A stretch of DNA of 64,000 nucleotides from Synanceia verrucosa (GCA_029721515.1 CM056550.1:10165964-10229963), one strand, 5' to 3'; shown: positions 1 through 10,904, counted from the stretch's first letter. Made by a program: numbers and translations. The notes: generated from the sequence alone by a model not told the origin.

Positions 1-13
1 TGTGGCCGTAAGC
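1..13 (-). rRNA. 5S rRNA, 5' end only (cut by window start)
   Basis: The first 13 bases match the 5' end of the 5S gene read on minus; the rest lies outside the window. Confidence 0.9.
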
Positions 14-146
14 GAAAACAAATGCCACAAAGGAGCCTTTTAAGGATGCCGCAAAGTCTTTCTGACAACTTTTTGGAGATGTATTGATGTTTTTGTCTTT
101 TATGACATGGGATGACATTTTTTGGCAGTTTTCCCACTGTCAGTTG

Positions 147-150
147 AAAA
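147..150 (-). terminator. Pol III T-run after 5S unit (representative)
   Basis: Read on minus, the 5S coding end is followed directly by TTTT, the usual RNA polymerase III stop. The same run follows most units; the units at 8769, 9527, 9774 and 10532 lack it. Confidence 0.8.
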
Positions 151-268
151 GCTTACAGCACCTAGTATTGCCAGGCTGTCTCCCATCCAAGTACTGACCA
201 GGCCCGTCCGTGCTTAGCTTCCGAGATCAGACGAGATCGGGCGTATGCAGGTTGGTGTGGCCGTAAGC
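151..268 (-). rRNA. 5S rRNA unit 1
   Basis: Full 118-bp 5S. Three differences from the array consensus, all within 30 nt of the 3' end. Confidence 0.96.
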
Positions 269-290
269 GAAAACAAATGCCCCAAAGGGG

Positions 291-300
291 CCTTTTAAGG
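291..300 (-). promoter_or_regulatory. TATA-like element upstream of 5S (representative)
   Basis: The palindromic CCTTAAAAGG lies about 23-32 bp before the 5S start (unit ending at 268). It recurs at the same distance in most units. TATA-like motifs near -28 are known in fish 5S spacers; a promoter role here is inferred. Confidence 0.55.
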
Positions 301-410
301 ATGCCGCAAAGTCTTTCTGACGACTTTTTTGGAGCTGTATGCTGTATTGTTTTTGTCTTTTTTGACATGCGATGACATTTTTTGGCAGTTTTCCCACCGT
401 CAGTTGAAAA

Positions 411-528
411 GCTTACAGCACCTGGTATTCGCAGACGGTCTCCCATCCAAGTACTGACCAGGCCCGTCCGTGCTTAGCTTCTGAGATCAGACGAGCTCGG
501 GTGCATGCAGGTTGGTTTGGCTGTAAGC
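411..528 (-). rRNA. 5S rRNA unit 2
   Basis: Full length with about eight scattered substitutions, several near the 5' end. Confidence 0.94.
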
Positions 529-663
529 GAAGACAAATGCCACAAAGGGGCCTTTTAATGATGCCGCAAAGTCTTTCTGACAACTTTTTTGGAGCTGTAT
601 TGTTTTTGTCTTTTTTGACATGCGATGACATTTTTTGGCAGTTTTCCCACCGTCAGTTGAAAA

Positions 664-781
664 GCTTACAGCACCTGGTATTCCCAGGCGGTCTCCCATC
701 CAAGTACTGACCAGGCCCGTCCGTGCTTAGCTTCCGAGATCAGACGAGATCGGGCGTATGCAGGTTGGTGTGGCCGTAAGC
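664..781 (-). rRNA. 5S rRNA unit 3
   Basis: Identical to the array consensus as read by eye. Confidence 0.98.
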
Positions 782-919
782 GAAAACAAACGCCACAAAG
801 GAGCCTTTTAAGGATGCCGCAAAGTCTTTCTGACGACTTTTTTGGAGCTGAATTGATGTTTTTGTCTTTTTTGACATGCGATGACATTTTTTGGCAGTTT
901 TCCCACCGTCAGTTGAAAA

Positions 920-1036
920 GCTTACAGCACCTGGTATTCCCAGGCGGTCTCCCATCCAAGTACTGACCAGGCCCTTCCGTGCTTAGCTTCCGAGATCAGA
1001 CGAGATCGGGCGTATGCAGGTTGGTGTGGCCGTAGC
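920..1036 (-). rRNA. 5S rRNA unit 4
   Basis: One substitution, plus a one-base deletion next to the 5' end (GCTACGG instead of GCTTACGG). Confidence 0.96.
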
Positions 1037-1170
1037 GAAACAAATGCCACAAAGGGGCCTTTTAAGGATGCCGCAAAGTCTTTCTGACGACTTTTTGGAG
1101 CTGTATTGATGTTTTTGTCTTTTTGACATGCGATGACATTTTTGGCAGTTTTCCCACCGTCAGTTGAAAA

Positions 1171-1287
1171 GCTTACAGCACCTGGTATTCCCAGGCGGTC
1201 TCCCATCCAAGTACTGACCAGGCCCGTCCGTGCTTAGCTTCCGAGATCAGACGAGATCGGGCGTATGCAGGTTGGTGTGGCCGTAGC
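1171..1287 (-). rRNA. 5S rRNA unit 5
   Basis: Consensus except for the same one-base deletion at the 5' end as unit 4. Confidence 0.96.
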
Positions 1288-1422
1288 GAAAACAAATGCC
1301 ACAAAGGGGCCTTTTAAGGATGCCGCAAAGTCTTTCTGACGACTTTTTGGAGCTGTATTGATGTTTTTGTCTTTTTGACATGCGATGACATTTTTGGCAG
1401 TTTTACCACCGTCAGTTGAAAA

Positions 1423-1540
1423 GCTTACAGCACCTGGTATTCCCAGGCGGTCTCCCATCCAAGTACTGACCAGACCCGTCCGTGCTTAGCTTCCGAGATC
1501 AGACGAGATCGGGCGTATGCAGGTTGGTGTGGCCGTAAGC
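1423..1540 (-). rRNA. 5S rRNA unit 6
   Basis: Full length, one substitution in the middle. Confidence 0.97.
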
Positions 1541-1679
1541 GAAGACAAATGCCACAAAGGGGCCTTTTAAGGATGCCGCAAAGTCTTTCTGACGACTTTT
1601 TGGAGAGCTGTATTGATGTTTTTGTCTTTTTGACATGCGACGACATTTTTTTGGCAGTTTTCCCACCGTCAGTTGAAAA

Positions 1680-1797
1680 GCTTACAGCACCTGGTATTCC
1701 CAGGCGGTCTCCCATCCAAGTACTGACCAGGCCCGTCCGTGCTTAGCTTCCGAGATCAGACGAGATCGGGCGTATGCAGGTTGGTGTGGCCGTAAGC
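1680..1797 (-). rRNA. 5S rRNA unit 7
   Basis: Identical to the array consensus as read by eye. Confidence 0.98.
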
Positions 1798-1935
1798 GAA
1801 ACCAAATGCCACAAAGGGGCCTTTTAAGGATGCCGCAAAGTCTTTCTGACGACTTTTTTGGAGCTGTATTGATGTTTTTGTCTTTTTTGACATGCGATGA
1901 CATTTTTTGGCAGTTTTCCCACCGTCAGTTGAAAA

Positions 1936-2053
1936 GCTTACAGCACCTGGTATTCCCAGGCGGTCTCCCATCCAAGTACTGACCAGGCCCATCCGTGCTT
2001 AGCTTCCGAGATCAGACGAGATCCGGCGTACGCAGGTTGGTGTGGCCGTAAGC
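1936..2053 (-). rRNA. 5S rRNA unit 8
   Basis: Full length, three substitutions. Confidence 0.96.
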
Positions 2054-2181
2054 GAAACCAAATGCCACAAAGGAGCCTTTTAAGGATGCCGCAAAGTCTT
2101 TCTGACGACTTCCTTGGAGATGTATTGATGTTTTTGTCTTTTATGACATTTTTTGGCAGCTTTCCCACTGTCAGTTGAAAA

Positions 2182-2299
2182 GCTTACAGCACCTAGTATT
2201 GCCAGGCGGTCTCCCATCCAAGTACTGACCAGGCCCGTCCGTGCTTAGCTTCCGAGATTAGACGAGATCAGGCATATGCAGGTTGGTGTGGCCGTAAGT
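2182..2299 (-). rRNA. 5S rRNA unit 9
   Basis: Full length, six substitutions including the first base; 3' end variant shared with units 1 and 19. Confidence 0.94.
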
Positions 2300-2434
2300 G
2301 AAGACAAATGCCACAAAGGGGCCTTTTAAGGATGCCGCAAAGTCTTTCTGACGACTTTTTTCAAGCTGTATTGTTTTTGTCTTTTTTGACATGCGATGAC
2401 ATTTTTTGGCAGTTTTCCCACCGTCAGTTGAAAA

Positions 2435-2552
2435 GCTTACAGCACCTGGTATTCCCAGGCGGTCTCCCATCCAAGTACTGACCAGTCCCGTCCGTGCTTA
2501 GCTTCCGAGATCAGACGAGATCTGGCGTATGCAGGTTGGTGTAGACGTAAGC
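2435..2552 (-). rRNA. 5S rRNA unit 10
   Basis: Full length, four substitutions. Confidence 0.95.
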
Positions 2553-2691
2553 GAAGACAAATGCCACAAAGGGGCCTTTTAAGGATGCCGCAAAGTCTTT
2601 CTGACGACTTTTTTGGAGCTGTATTAAAGTTTTTGTTTGTTTTTGACATGCAATGACATTTTTTGTCAGTTTTCCCACTGTCAGTTGAAAA

Positions 2692-2808
2692 GCTTACAGC
2701 ACCTGGTATTCCCAGGCGGTCTCCCATCCAAGTACTGACCAGGCCCGTCCGTGCTTAGCTTCCGAGATCACACGAGATCGGGCGTATGCAGGTTGGTGTG
2801 GCCGTGGC
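2692..2808 (-). rRNA. 5S rRNA unit 11
   Basis: One substitution in the coding middle; altered 5' end (GCCACGG), shared with unit 16. Confidence 0.95.
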
Positions 2809-2944
2809 GAAGACAAATGCCACAAAGGGGCCTTTAAAGGATGCCGCAAAGTCTTTCTGACGACTTTTTGGAGCTGTATTGAAGTTTTTGTCTTTTTGAC
2901 ATGCGATGACATTTTTTGGCAGTTTTCCCACCGTCAGTTGAAAA

Positions 2945-3062
2945 GCTTACAGCACCTGGTATTCCCAGGCGGTCTCCCATCCAAGTACTGACCAGGCCCG
3001 TCCGTGCTTAGCTTCCGAGATCAGACGAGATCCGGCGTATGCAGGTTGGTGTGGCCGTAAGC
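2945..3062 (-). rRNA. 5S rRNA unit 12
   Basis: Full length, one substitution. Confidence 0.97.
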
Positions 3063-3200
3063 GAAGACAAATGCCACAAAGGGGCCTTTTAAGGATGCCG
3101 CAAAGTCTTTCTGACGACTTTTTTGGAGCTGTATTGAAGTTTTTGTCTTTTTTGACATGCGATGACATTTTTTGGCAGTTTTCCCACCGTCAGTTGAAAA

Positions 3201-3318
3201 GCTTACAGCACCTGGTATTCCCAGGCGGTCTCCCATCCAAGTACTGACCAGGCCCGTCCGTGCTTAGCTTCCGAGATCAGACGAGATCAGGCGTATGCAG
3301 GTTGGTGTGGCCGTAAGC
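3201..3318 (-). rRNA. 5S rRNA unit 13
   Basis: Full length, one substitution. Confidence 0.97.
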
Positions 3319-3453
3319 GAAAACAAATGTCACAAAGGGGCCTTTTAAGGATGCCGCAAAGTCTTTGTGACGACTTTTTGGAGCTGTATTGAAGTTTTTG
3401 TCTTTTTGACATGCGATGACATTTTTGGCAGTTTTCCCACTGTCAGTTGAAAA

Positions 3454-3571
3454 GCTTACAGCACCTGGTACTCCCAGGCGGTCTCCCATCCAAGTACTGA
3501 CCAGGCCCGTCTGTGCTTAGCTTCCGAGATCAGACGAGATCGGGCGTATGCAGGTTGGTGTGGCCGTAAGG
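3454..3571 (-). rRNA. 5S rRNA unit 14
   Basis: Full length, three substitutions including the first base. Confidence 0.95.
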
Positions 3572-3709
3572 GAAACCAAATGCCACAAAGGGGCCTTTTA
3601 AGGATGCCGCAAAGTCTTTCTGACGACTTTTTTGGAGATGTATTGATGTTTTTGTCTTTTATGACATGGGATGACATTTTTTGGCAGTTTTCCCAATGTC
3701 AGTTGAAAA

Positions 3710-3827
3710 GCTTACAGCTCCTGGTATTCCCAGGCGGTCTCCCATCCAAGTACTGATCAGGCCCGTCCGTGCTTAGCTTCTGAGATCAGACGAGATCGGG
3801 CGTATGCAGGTTGGTGTGGCCGTAAGC
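3710..3827 (-). rRNA. 5S rRNA unit 15
   Basis: Full length, three substitutions; the upstream spacer has lost about 13 bp. Confidence 0.95.
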
Positions 3828-3956
3828 TGAAACAAATGCCACAAAGGGGCCTTTTAAGGATGCCGCAAAGTCTTTCTGACGACTTTCTTGGAGCTGCATT
3901 GATCTTTTTGACATGCGATGACATTTTTTGGCAGTTTTCCCACCGTCAGTTGAAAA

Positions 3957-4073
3957 GCTTACAGCACCTGGTATTCCCAGGCGGTCTACGATCCAAGTAC
4001 TGACCAGGCCCGTCCGTGCTTAGCTTCCGAGATCAGACGAGATCGGGCGTATGCAGGTTGGTGTGGCCGTGGC
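3957..4073 (-). rRNA. 5S rRNA unit 16
   Basis: Two substitutions in the C-box region and the altered 5' end seen in unit 11. Confidence 0.93.
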
Positions 4074-4211
4074 GAAGACAAATGCCACAAAGGGGCCTTT
4101 TAAGGCTGCCGCAAAGTCCTTCTGACGACTTTTTTGGAGCTGTATTGAAGTTTTTGTCTTTTTTGACATGCGATGACATTTTTTGGCAGTTTTCCCACCG
4201 TCAGTTGAAAA

Positions 4212-4329
4212 GCTTACAGCACCTGGTATTCCCAGGCAGTCTCCCATTCAAGTACTGACCAGGCCCGTCCGGGCTTGGCCTCGGAGATCAGACAAGATCG
4301 GGCGTATGCAGGTAGGTGTGGCCGTAAGC
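4212..4329 (-). rRNA. 5S rRNA unit 17
   Basis: Full length, about eight substitutions, several in the A-box region; may be inactive. Confidence 0.92.
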
Positions 4330-4467
4330 GAAAATAAACGCCACAAAGGAGCCTTTTAAGGATGCCGCAAAGTCTTTCTGACGACTTTTTTGGAGCTGTA
4401 TTGATGTTTTTGTCTTTTTTGACATGCGATGACATTTTTTGGCAGTTTTCCCACCGTCAGTTGAAAA

Positions 4468-4585
4468 GCTTACAGCACCTGGTATTCCCAGGCGGTCTCC
4501 CATCCAAGTACTGACCAGACCCGTCCGTGCTTAGCTTCCGAGATCAGACGAGATCCGGCGTATGCAGGTTGGTGTGGCCGTAAGC
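4468..4585 (-). rRNA. 5S rRNA unit 18
   Basis: Full length, two substitutions. Confidence 0.96.
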
Positions 4586-4720
4586 TAAAACAAATGCCAC
4601 AAAGGGGCCTTTTAAGGATGCCGCAAAGTCTTTCTGACGACTTTTTTAGAGCTGTATTGTTTTTGTCTTTTTTGACATGCGATGACATTTTTTGGCAGTT
4701 TTCCCACTGTCAGTTGAAAA

Positions 4721-4838
4721 GCTTACAGCACCTAGTATTGCCAGGCGGTCTCCCATGCAAGTACTGACCAGGCCCGTCCGTGCTTAGCTTCCGAGATCAG
4801 ACGAGATCGGGCGTATGCAGGTTGGTGTGGCTGTAAGC
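4721..4838 (-). rRNA. 5S rRNA unit 19
   Basis: Full length, four substitutions; shares the 3' end variant of units 1 and 9. Confidence 0.95.
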
Positions 4839-4973
4839 GAAGACAAATGCCACAAAGGGGCCTTTTAAGGATGCCGCAAAGTCTTTCTGACGACTTTTTT
4901 CAAGCTGTATTGTTTTTGTCTTTTTTGACATGCGATGACATTTTTTGTCAGTTTTCCCACCGTCAGTTGAAAA

Positions 4974-5091
4974 GCTTACAGCACCTGGTATCCCCAGGCG
5001 GTCTCCCATCCAAGTACTGGCCAGACCCATCCGTGTTTAGCTTCCGAGATCAGACGAGATCGGGCGTATGCAGGTTGGTGTGGCCGTAAGC
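4974..5091 (-). rRNA. 5S rRNA unit 20
   Basis: Full length, five substitutions. Confidence 0.95.
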
Positions 5092-5229
5092 TAAAACAAA
5101 TGCCACAAAGGGGCCTTTTAAGGATGCCGCAAAGGCTTTCTGACGACTTTTTTGGAGCTGTGTTGAAGTTTTTGTTTTTTCTGACATGCGATGACATTTT
5201 TTGGCAGTTTTCCCACCGTCCCCTGAAAA

Positions 5230-5337
5230 GCTTACAGCACCTGGTATTCCCAGGCGGTCTCCCATCCAAGTACTGACCAGGCCCGTCCGTGCTTACCTTC
5301 CGAGATCAGACGTACGCAGGTAGGTGTGGCCGTAAGC
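5230..5337 (-). rRNA. 5S rRNA unit 21 (10-bp internal deletion)
   Basis: Lacks 10 bp at about nt 28-37 of the 5S; the same deletion occurs in units 34 and 45. Probably cannot fold correctly. Confidence 0.88.
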
Positions 5338-5475
5338 GTAACCAAATGCCACAAAGGAGCCTTTTAAGGATGCCGCAAAGTCTTTCTGACGACTTCTTTG
5401 GAGATGTATTGATGTTTTTGTCTTTTATGACATGGGATGACATTTTTTGGCAGTTTTCCCACTGTCATCTGAAAA

Positions 5476-5593
5476 GATTACAGCACCTGGTATTCCCAGG
5501 CGGTCTCCCATCCAAGTACTGACCAGGCCCGTCCGTGCTTAGCTTCCGAGATCAGACGAGATTGGGCGTATGCAGGTAGGTGTGGCCGTAAGC
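5476..5593 (-). rRNA. 5S rRNA unit 22
   Basis: Full length, three substitutions. Confidence 0.95.
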
Positions 5594-5731
5594 GAAACCA
5601 AATGCCACAAAGGAGCCTTTTAAGGATGCCGCAAAGTCTTTCTGACGACTTCTTTGGAGATGTATTGATGTTTTTGTCTTTTTTGACATGCGATGACATT
5701 TTTTGTCAGTTTTCCCACCGTCAGTTGAAGA

Positions 5732-5849
5732 GCTTACAGCACCTGGTATTCCCAGGCAGTCTCCCATCCAAGTACTGACCAGTCCCAACCGTGCTTAGCT
5801 TTCGAGATCAGACGAGATCAGGCGTATGCAGGTTGGTGTGGCCGTAAGC
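5732..5849 (-). rRNA. 5S rRNA unit 23
   Basis: Full length, six substitutions. Confidence 0.94.
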
Positions 5850-5987
5850 TAAGACAAACGCCACAAAGGGGCCTTTTAAGGATGCCGCAAAGTCTTTCTG
5901 ACGACTTTTTTGGAGCTGTATTGAAGTTTTTGTCTTTTTTGACATGCAATGACATTTTTTGTCAGTTTTCCCACCGTCAGTTGAAAA

Positions 5988-6105
5988 GCTTACAGCACCT
6001 GGTATTCCCAGGCGGTCTCCCATCCAAGTACTGACCAGGCCCGTCTGTGCTTAGCTTCCGAGATCAGACGAGATCGGGCGTATGCAGGTTGGTGTGGCCG
6101 TAAGG
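5988..6105 (-). rRNA. 5S rRNA unit 24
   Basis: Full length, two substitutions; very like unit 14 with its spacer. Confidence 0.95.
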
Positions 6106-6243
6106 GAAACCAAATGCCACAAAGGGGCCTTTTAAGGATGCCGCAAAGTCTTTCTGACGACTTTTTTGGAGATGTATTGATATTTTTGTATTTTATGACA
6201 TGGGATGACATTTTTTGGCAGTTTTCCCAATGTCAGTTGAAAA

Positions 6244-6361
6244 GCTTACAGCACCTGGTATTGCCATGCAGTCTCCCATCCAAGTACTGACCAGGCCTGT
6301 CCGTGCTTAGCTTCTGAGATCAGACGAGATCGGGCGTATGCAGGTTGTTGTGGCCGTAAGC
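6244..6361 (-). rRNA. 5S rRNA unit 25
   Basis: Full length, six substitutions. Confidence 0.94.
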
Positions 6362-6496
6362 AAAGACATCTGCCACAAAGGGGCCTTTTAAGGATGCCGC
6401 AAAGTCTTTCTGACGACTTTTTTGGAGTTGTATTGTTTTTGTCTTTTTTGACATGCGATGACATTTTTTGGCAGTTTTCCCACCGTCAGTTGAAAA

Positions 6497-6614
6497 GCTT
6501 ACAGCACCTGGTGTTCCCAGGCGGTCTCCCATCCAAATACTGACATGGCCCGTCCATGCTTAGCGTCCGAGATCAGACGAGATCGGGCGTATGCAGGTAG
6601 GTGTGGCCGTAAGC
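6497..6614 (-). rRNA. 5S rRNA unit 26
   Basis: Full length, about seven substitutions. Confidence 0.93.
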
Positions 6615-6752
6615 GAAAACAAACGCCACAAAGGAGCCTTTTAAGGATGCCGCAAAGTCCTTCAGACGACTTTTTTGGAGCTGTATTGATGTTTTTGTCT
6701 TTTTTGACATGCGATGACATTTTTTGGCAGTTTTCCCACCGTCAGTTGAAAA

Positions 6753-6870
6753 GCTTACAGCACCTGGCATTCCCAGGCGGTCTCCCATCCAAGTACTGAT
6801 CAGACCCGTCCGTGCTTAGCTTCCGAGATCAGACGAGATCGGGCGTATGCAGGTTGGTGTGGCCGTAAGC
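6753..6870 (-). rRNA. 5S rRNA unit 27
   Basis: Full length, three substitutions. Confidence 0.95.
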
Positions 6871-7008
6871 TAAAACAAATGCCACAAAGGGTCCTTTTAA
6901 GGATGCCGCAAAGGCTTTCTGACGACTTTTTTGGAGCTGTATTGAAGTTTTTGTTTTTTTTGACATGCGATGACATTTTTTGGCAGTTTTCCTACCGTCA
7001 GTTGAAAA

Positions 7009-7126
7009 GCTTACAGCACCTGGTATTCCCAGGCGGTCTCCCATCCAAGTACTGACCAGGCCCGTCCGTGCTTAGCTTGCGAGATCAGACGAGATCGGGC
7101 GTATGCAGGTTGGTGTGGCCGTAAGC
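7009..7126 (-). rRNA. 5S rRNA unit 28
   Basis: Full length, one substitution. Confidence 0.96.
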
Positions 7127-7264
7127 GAAAAAAAATGTCACAAAGGGGCCTTTTAAGGATGCTGCAAAGTCTTTTTGACGACTTTTTTGGAGCTGTATTG
7201 AAGTTTTTGTCTTTTTTGACATGCGATGACATTTTTTGGCAGTTTTCCCACCATCAGTTGAAAA

Positions 7265-7382
7265 GCTTACAGCACCTGGTATTCCCAGGCGGTCTCCCAT
7301 CCAAGTACTGACCAGGCCCGTCCGTGCTTAGCTTCCGAGATCAGACGAGATCGGGCGTATGCAGGTTGGTGTGGCTGTAAGG
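7265..7382 (-). rRNA. 5S rRNA unit 29
   Basis: Full length, two substitutions at the 5' end including the first base. Confidence 0.95.
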
Positions 7383-7519
7383 GAAGAAAAAGCCACAAAG
7401 GGTCCTTTTAAGGATGCCGCAAAATCTTTCTGACGACTTTTTTGGAGCTGTATTGATGTTTTTGTCTTTTTTGACATGCGATGACATTTTTTGGCAGTTT
7501 TCTCACCGTCAGTTGAAAA

Positions 7520-7637
7520 GCTTACAGCACCTGGTATTCCCAGGCGGTCTCCCATCCAAGTACTGACCAGGCCCGTCCGTGCTTCGCTTCAGAGATCAGA
7601 CGAGATCGGGAGTATGCAGGTTGGTGTGGCCGTAAGT
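7520..7637 (-). rRNA. 5S rRNA unit 30
   Basis: Full length, four substitutions; same variant pattern as unit 48. Confidence 0.95.
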
Positions 7638-7775
7638 GAAGACAAATGCCACAAAGGGGCTTTTTAAGGATGCCGCAAAGTCTTTCTGACGACTTTTTTG
7701 GAGATGTATTGATGTTTTTGTCTTTAATGACATGCGATGATATTTTTTGGCAGTTTTCCCACCGTCAGTTGAAAA

Positions 7776-7893
7776 GCTTACAGCACCTGGTATTCCCAGG
7801 CGGTCTCCCATTCAAGTACTGACCAGTCCCGTTCGTGCTTAGCTTCCGAAATCAGACAAGATTGGGCGTATGCAGGTCGGTGTGGCCGGAAGC
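7776..7893 (-). rRNA. 5S rRNA unit 31
   Basis: Full length, about eight substitutions. Confidence 0.92.
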
Positions 7894-8028
7894 GAAGACA
7901 AATGCCACAAAGGGGCCTTTTAAGGATGCCGCAAAGTCTTTCTGACGACTTTTTTGGAGCTGTATTGTTTTTGTCTTTTTTGACATGCGATGACATTTTT
8001 TGGCAGTTTTCTCACCATCAGTTGAAAA

Positions 8029-8146
8029 GCTTACAGCACCTGGTATTCCCAGGCGGTCTCCCATCCAAGTACTGACCAGGCCCGTCCGTGCTTAGCTTCA
8101 GATATCAGCCGAGATCGGGAGTATGCAGGTTGGTGTGGCCGTAAGT
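8029..8146 (-). rRNA. 5S rRNA unit 32
   Basis: Full length, five substitutions including the first base. Confidence 0.93.
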
Positions 8147-8274
8147 GAAGACAAATGCCACAAAGGGGCTTTTTAAGGATGCCACAAAGTCTTTCTGACG
8201 ACTTTTTTGGAGATGTATTGATGTTTTTGTCTTTTATGACATGCGATGACATTTTTCCCACCGTCATCTGAAAA

Positions 8275-8392
8275 GCTTACAGCACCTGGTATTCCCAGGC
8301 GGTCTCCCATCCAAGTACTGACCAGGCCCGTCCGTGCTTAGCTTCCGAGATCAGACGAGATCGGGAGTATGCAGGTTGGTGTGGCCGTAAGT
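8275..8392 (-). rRNA. 5S rRNA unit 33
   Basis: Full length, two substitutions, one at the first base. Confidence 0.95.
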
Positions 8393-8530
8393 GAAGACAA
8401 AAGCCACAAAGGGGCCTTTTAAGGATGCCGCAAAGTCTTTCTGACGACTTTTTTGGAGCTGTATTGATGTTTTTGTCTTTTTTGAAATGCGATGACATTT
8501 TTTGGCAGTTTTCCCACCGTCAGTTGAAAA

Positions 8531-8638
8531 GCTTACAGCACCTGGTATTCCCAGGCGGTCTGCCATCCAAGTACTGACCAGGCCCGACCGTGCTTAGCCT
8601 CCGAGATCAGACGTATGCAGGTTGGTGTGGCCGTAAGC
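8531..8638 (-). rRNA. 5S rRNA unit 34 (10-bp internal deletion)
   Basis: Carries the same 10-bp deletion as units 21 and 45, plus three substitutions. The C-box change is shared with unit 45. Confidence 0.87.
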
Positions 8639-8768
8639 AAAGACAAATGCCACAAAGGTGCCTTCTAAGGATGCTACAAAGTCTTTCTGACGACTTTTTT
8701 GGAGCTGTTTCGATGTTTTTTTCCTTTTATGACATGGGAAGACATTTTTGTCAGTTTTCACACCGTCA

Positions 8769-8885
8769 GTTACAGCACTTGGTATTCCCAGGCGGTCTCC
8801 CATCCAAGTACTGACCAGGCCCGACCGTGCTTAGCTTCTGAGATCAGACGAGATCGGGCGTATGCAGGTTGGTGTGGCTTTAAGC
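8769..8885 (-). rRNA. 5S rRNA unit 35 (altered 3' end, no T-run)
   Basis: The usual GCTTTT at the 3' end is missing, so the T-run stop is lost. A few substitutions elsewhere. Confidence 0.88.
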
Positions 8886-9023
8886 AAAAACAAATGCCAC
8901 AAAGGGGCCTTTTAAGGATGCCGCAAAGTCTTGCTGACGACTTTTTTGGAGCTGGATTGATGTTTTTGTCTTTTTTGACATGCAATGACATTTTTTGGCA
9001 GTTTTCCCACCGTCAGTTGAAAA

Positions 9024-9141
9024 GCTTACAGCACCTGGTATTCCCAGGCGGTCTCCCATCCAAGTACTGACCAGGCCCGTCCCTGCTTAGCTTCTGAGAT
9101 CAGACGAGACCGGGCGTATGCAGGTTGGTGTGGATGTAAGC
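9024..9141 (-). rRNA. 5S rRNA unit 36
   Basis: Full length, five substitutions. Confidence 0.93.
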
Positions 9142-9279
9142 AAAAACAAATGCCACAAAGGGGCCTTTTAAGGATGCAGCAAAGTCTTGCTGACGACTTT
9201 TTTGGAGCTGGATTGATGTTTTTGTCTATTTTGACATGCGATGACATTTTTTGGCAGTTTTCCCACCATCAGTTGAAAA

Positions 9280-9397
9280 GCTGACGGCACCTGGTATTCC
9301 CAGGGGGTCTCCCATTCAAGTACTGACCAGGCCCGACTGTGCTTAGGTTCCGAGATCAGACGAGATCGGGCGTATGCAGGTTGGTGTGGCCGTAAGC
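9280..9397 (-). rRNA. 5S rRNA unit 37
   Basis: Full length, six substitutions; shares its C-box variant with unit 41, four units away. Confidence 0.92.
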
Positions 9398-9526
9398 GAA
9401 GACAAACGCCACAAAGGTGCCTTGTAAGGATGCTGCAAAGTCTTTCTGACAACTTTTTTGGAGCTGTTTTGATGTTTTTTTCTTTTATGACATGGAAAGA
9501 CATTTTTGTCAGTTTTCCCACCGTCA

Positions 9527-9643
9527 GTTACAGCACATGGTATTCCCAGGCGGTCTCCCATCCAAGTACTGACCAGACCCGACCGTGCTTAGCTTCCGAG
9601 ATCAGACGAGATGGGGCGTATGTAGGTTGGTGCGGCCGTAAGC
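9527..9643 (-). rRNA. 5S rRNA unit 38 (altered 3' end, no T-run)
   Basis: Lacks the 3' GCTTTT; shares 5'-end variants with unit 42, four units away. Confidence 0.88.
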
Positions 9644-9773
9644 GAAAACAAATGCCACAAAGCTGCCTTCTAAGGATGCTGCAAAGTCTTTCTGACGATT
9701 TTTTTGGAGCTGTATTGATGTTTTTGTCTTTTATGAGATGGGATGACATTTTTTGGCAGTTTTCCCACCGTCA

Positions 9774-9890
9774 GTTACAGCACTTGGTATTCCCAGGCGG
9801 TCTCTCACCCAAGTACTGACCAGGCCTGACCTTGCTTAGCCTCCGAGATCAGACGAGATCCGGCGTATGCAGGTTGGTGTGGCCGTAAGC
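9774..9890 (-). rRNA. 5S rRNA unit 39 (altered 3' end, no T-run)
   Basis: Lacks the 3' GCTTTT and has several substitutions in the internal control region. Confidence 0.87.
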
Positions 9891-10028
9891 GAAGACAAAT
9901 GCCACAAAGGTGCCTTCTAAGGATGCTGCAAAGTCTTTCTGACGACTTTTTTGGAGCTGTTTTGATGTTTTCTTCTTTTATGAGATGGGATGACATTTTT
10001 TGGCAGTTTTCCCACCATCAGTTGAAAA

Positions 10029-10146
10029 GCTTACAGCACCTGGTATTCCGAGGCGGTCTCCCATCCAAGTACTGATCAGGTCTGTCCGGGCTTAGCTTCC
10101 GAGATCAGACGAGATCGGGCGTATGCAGGTTGGTGTGGCTGTAAGC
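10029..10146 (-). rRNA. 5S rRNA unit 40
   Basis: Full length, six substitutions. Confidence 0.93.
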
Positions 10147-10284
10147 AAAAACAAATGCCACAAAGGGGCCTTTTAAGGATGCCGCAAAGTCTTGCTGACG
10201 ACTTTTTTGGAGCTGTATTGATGTTTTTGTCTTTTTTGACATGCGATGACATTTTTTGTCAGTTTTCCCACCATCAGTTGAAAA

Positions 10285-10402
10285 GCTTACGGCACCTGGT
10301 ATTCCCAGGGGGTCTCCCATTCAAGTACTGACCAGGCCCGTCCGTGCTGAGATTCCGAGATCAGACGAGATCGGGCGTATGCAGGTTGGTGTGGCCGTAA
10401 GC
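10285..10402 (-). rRNA. 5S rRNA unit 41
   Basis: Full length, about five substitutions; counterpart of unit 37. Confidence 0.92.
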
Positions 10403-10531
10403 AAAGACAAACGCCACAAAGGTGCCTTCTGAGGATGCTGCAAAGTCTTTCTGACGACTTTTTTGGAGCTGTTTCGATGTTTTTGTCTTTTATGACATTG
10501 GAAGACATTTTTGTCAGTTTTCCCACCGTCA

Positions 10532-10648
10532 ATTACAGCACTTGGTATTCCCAGGCGGTCTCCCATCCAAGTACTGACCAGGCCCGACCGTGCTTAGCTT
10601 CCGAGATCAGACGAGATCGGGCGTATGTAGGTTGGTGCGGCCGTAAGC
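10532..10648 (-). rRNA. 5S rRNA unit 42 (altered 3' end, no T-run)
   Basis: Lacks the 3' GCTTTT; counterpart of unit 38. Confidence 0.88.
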
Positions 10649-10786
10649 GAAGACAAATGCCACAAAGCTGCCTTCTAAGGATGCTGCAAAGTCTTTCTGA
10701 CGATTTTTTTGGAGCTGTATTGATGTTTTTGTCTTTTATGAGATGGGATGACATTTTTTGGCAGTTTTCCCACCATCAGTTGAAAA

Positions 10787-10904
10787 GCTTACAGCACCTG
10801 GTATTGCCAGGCAGTCTCCCATCCAAGTACTGACCAGGCCCGTCCGTGCTTAGCTTCCGAGATCAGACGAGATCCGGCGTATGCAGGTTGGTGTGGCCGT
10901 AAGC
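10787..10904 (-). rRNA. 5S rRNA unit 43
   Basis: Full length, three substitutions. Confidence 0.95.
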
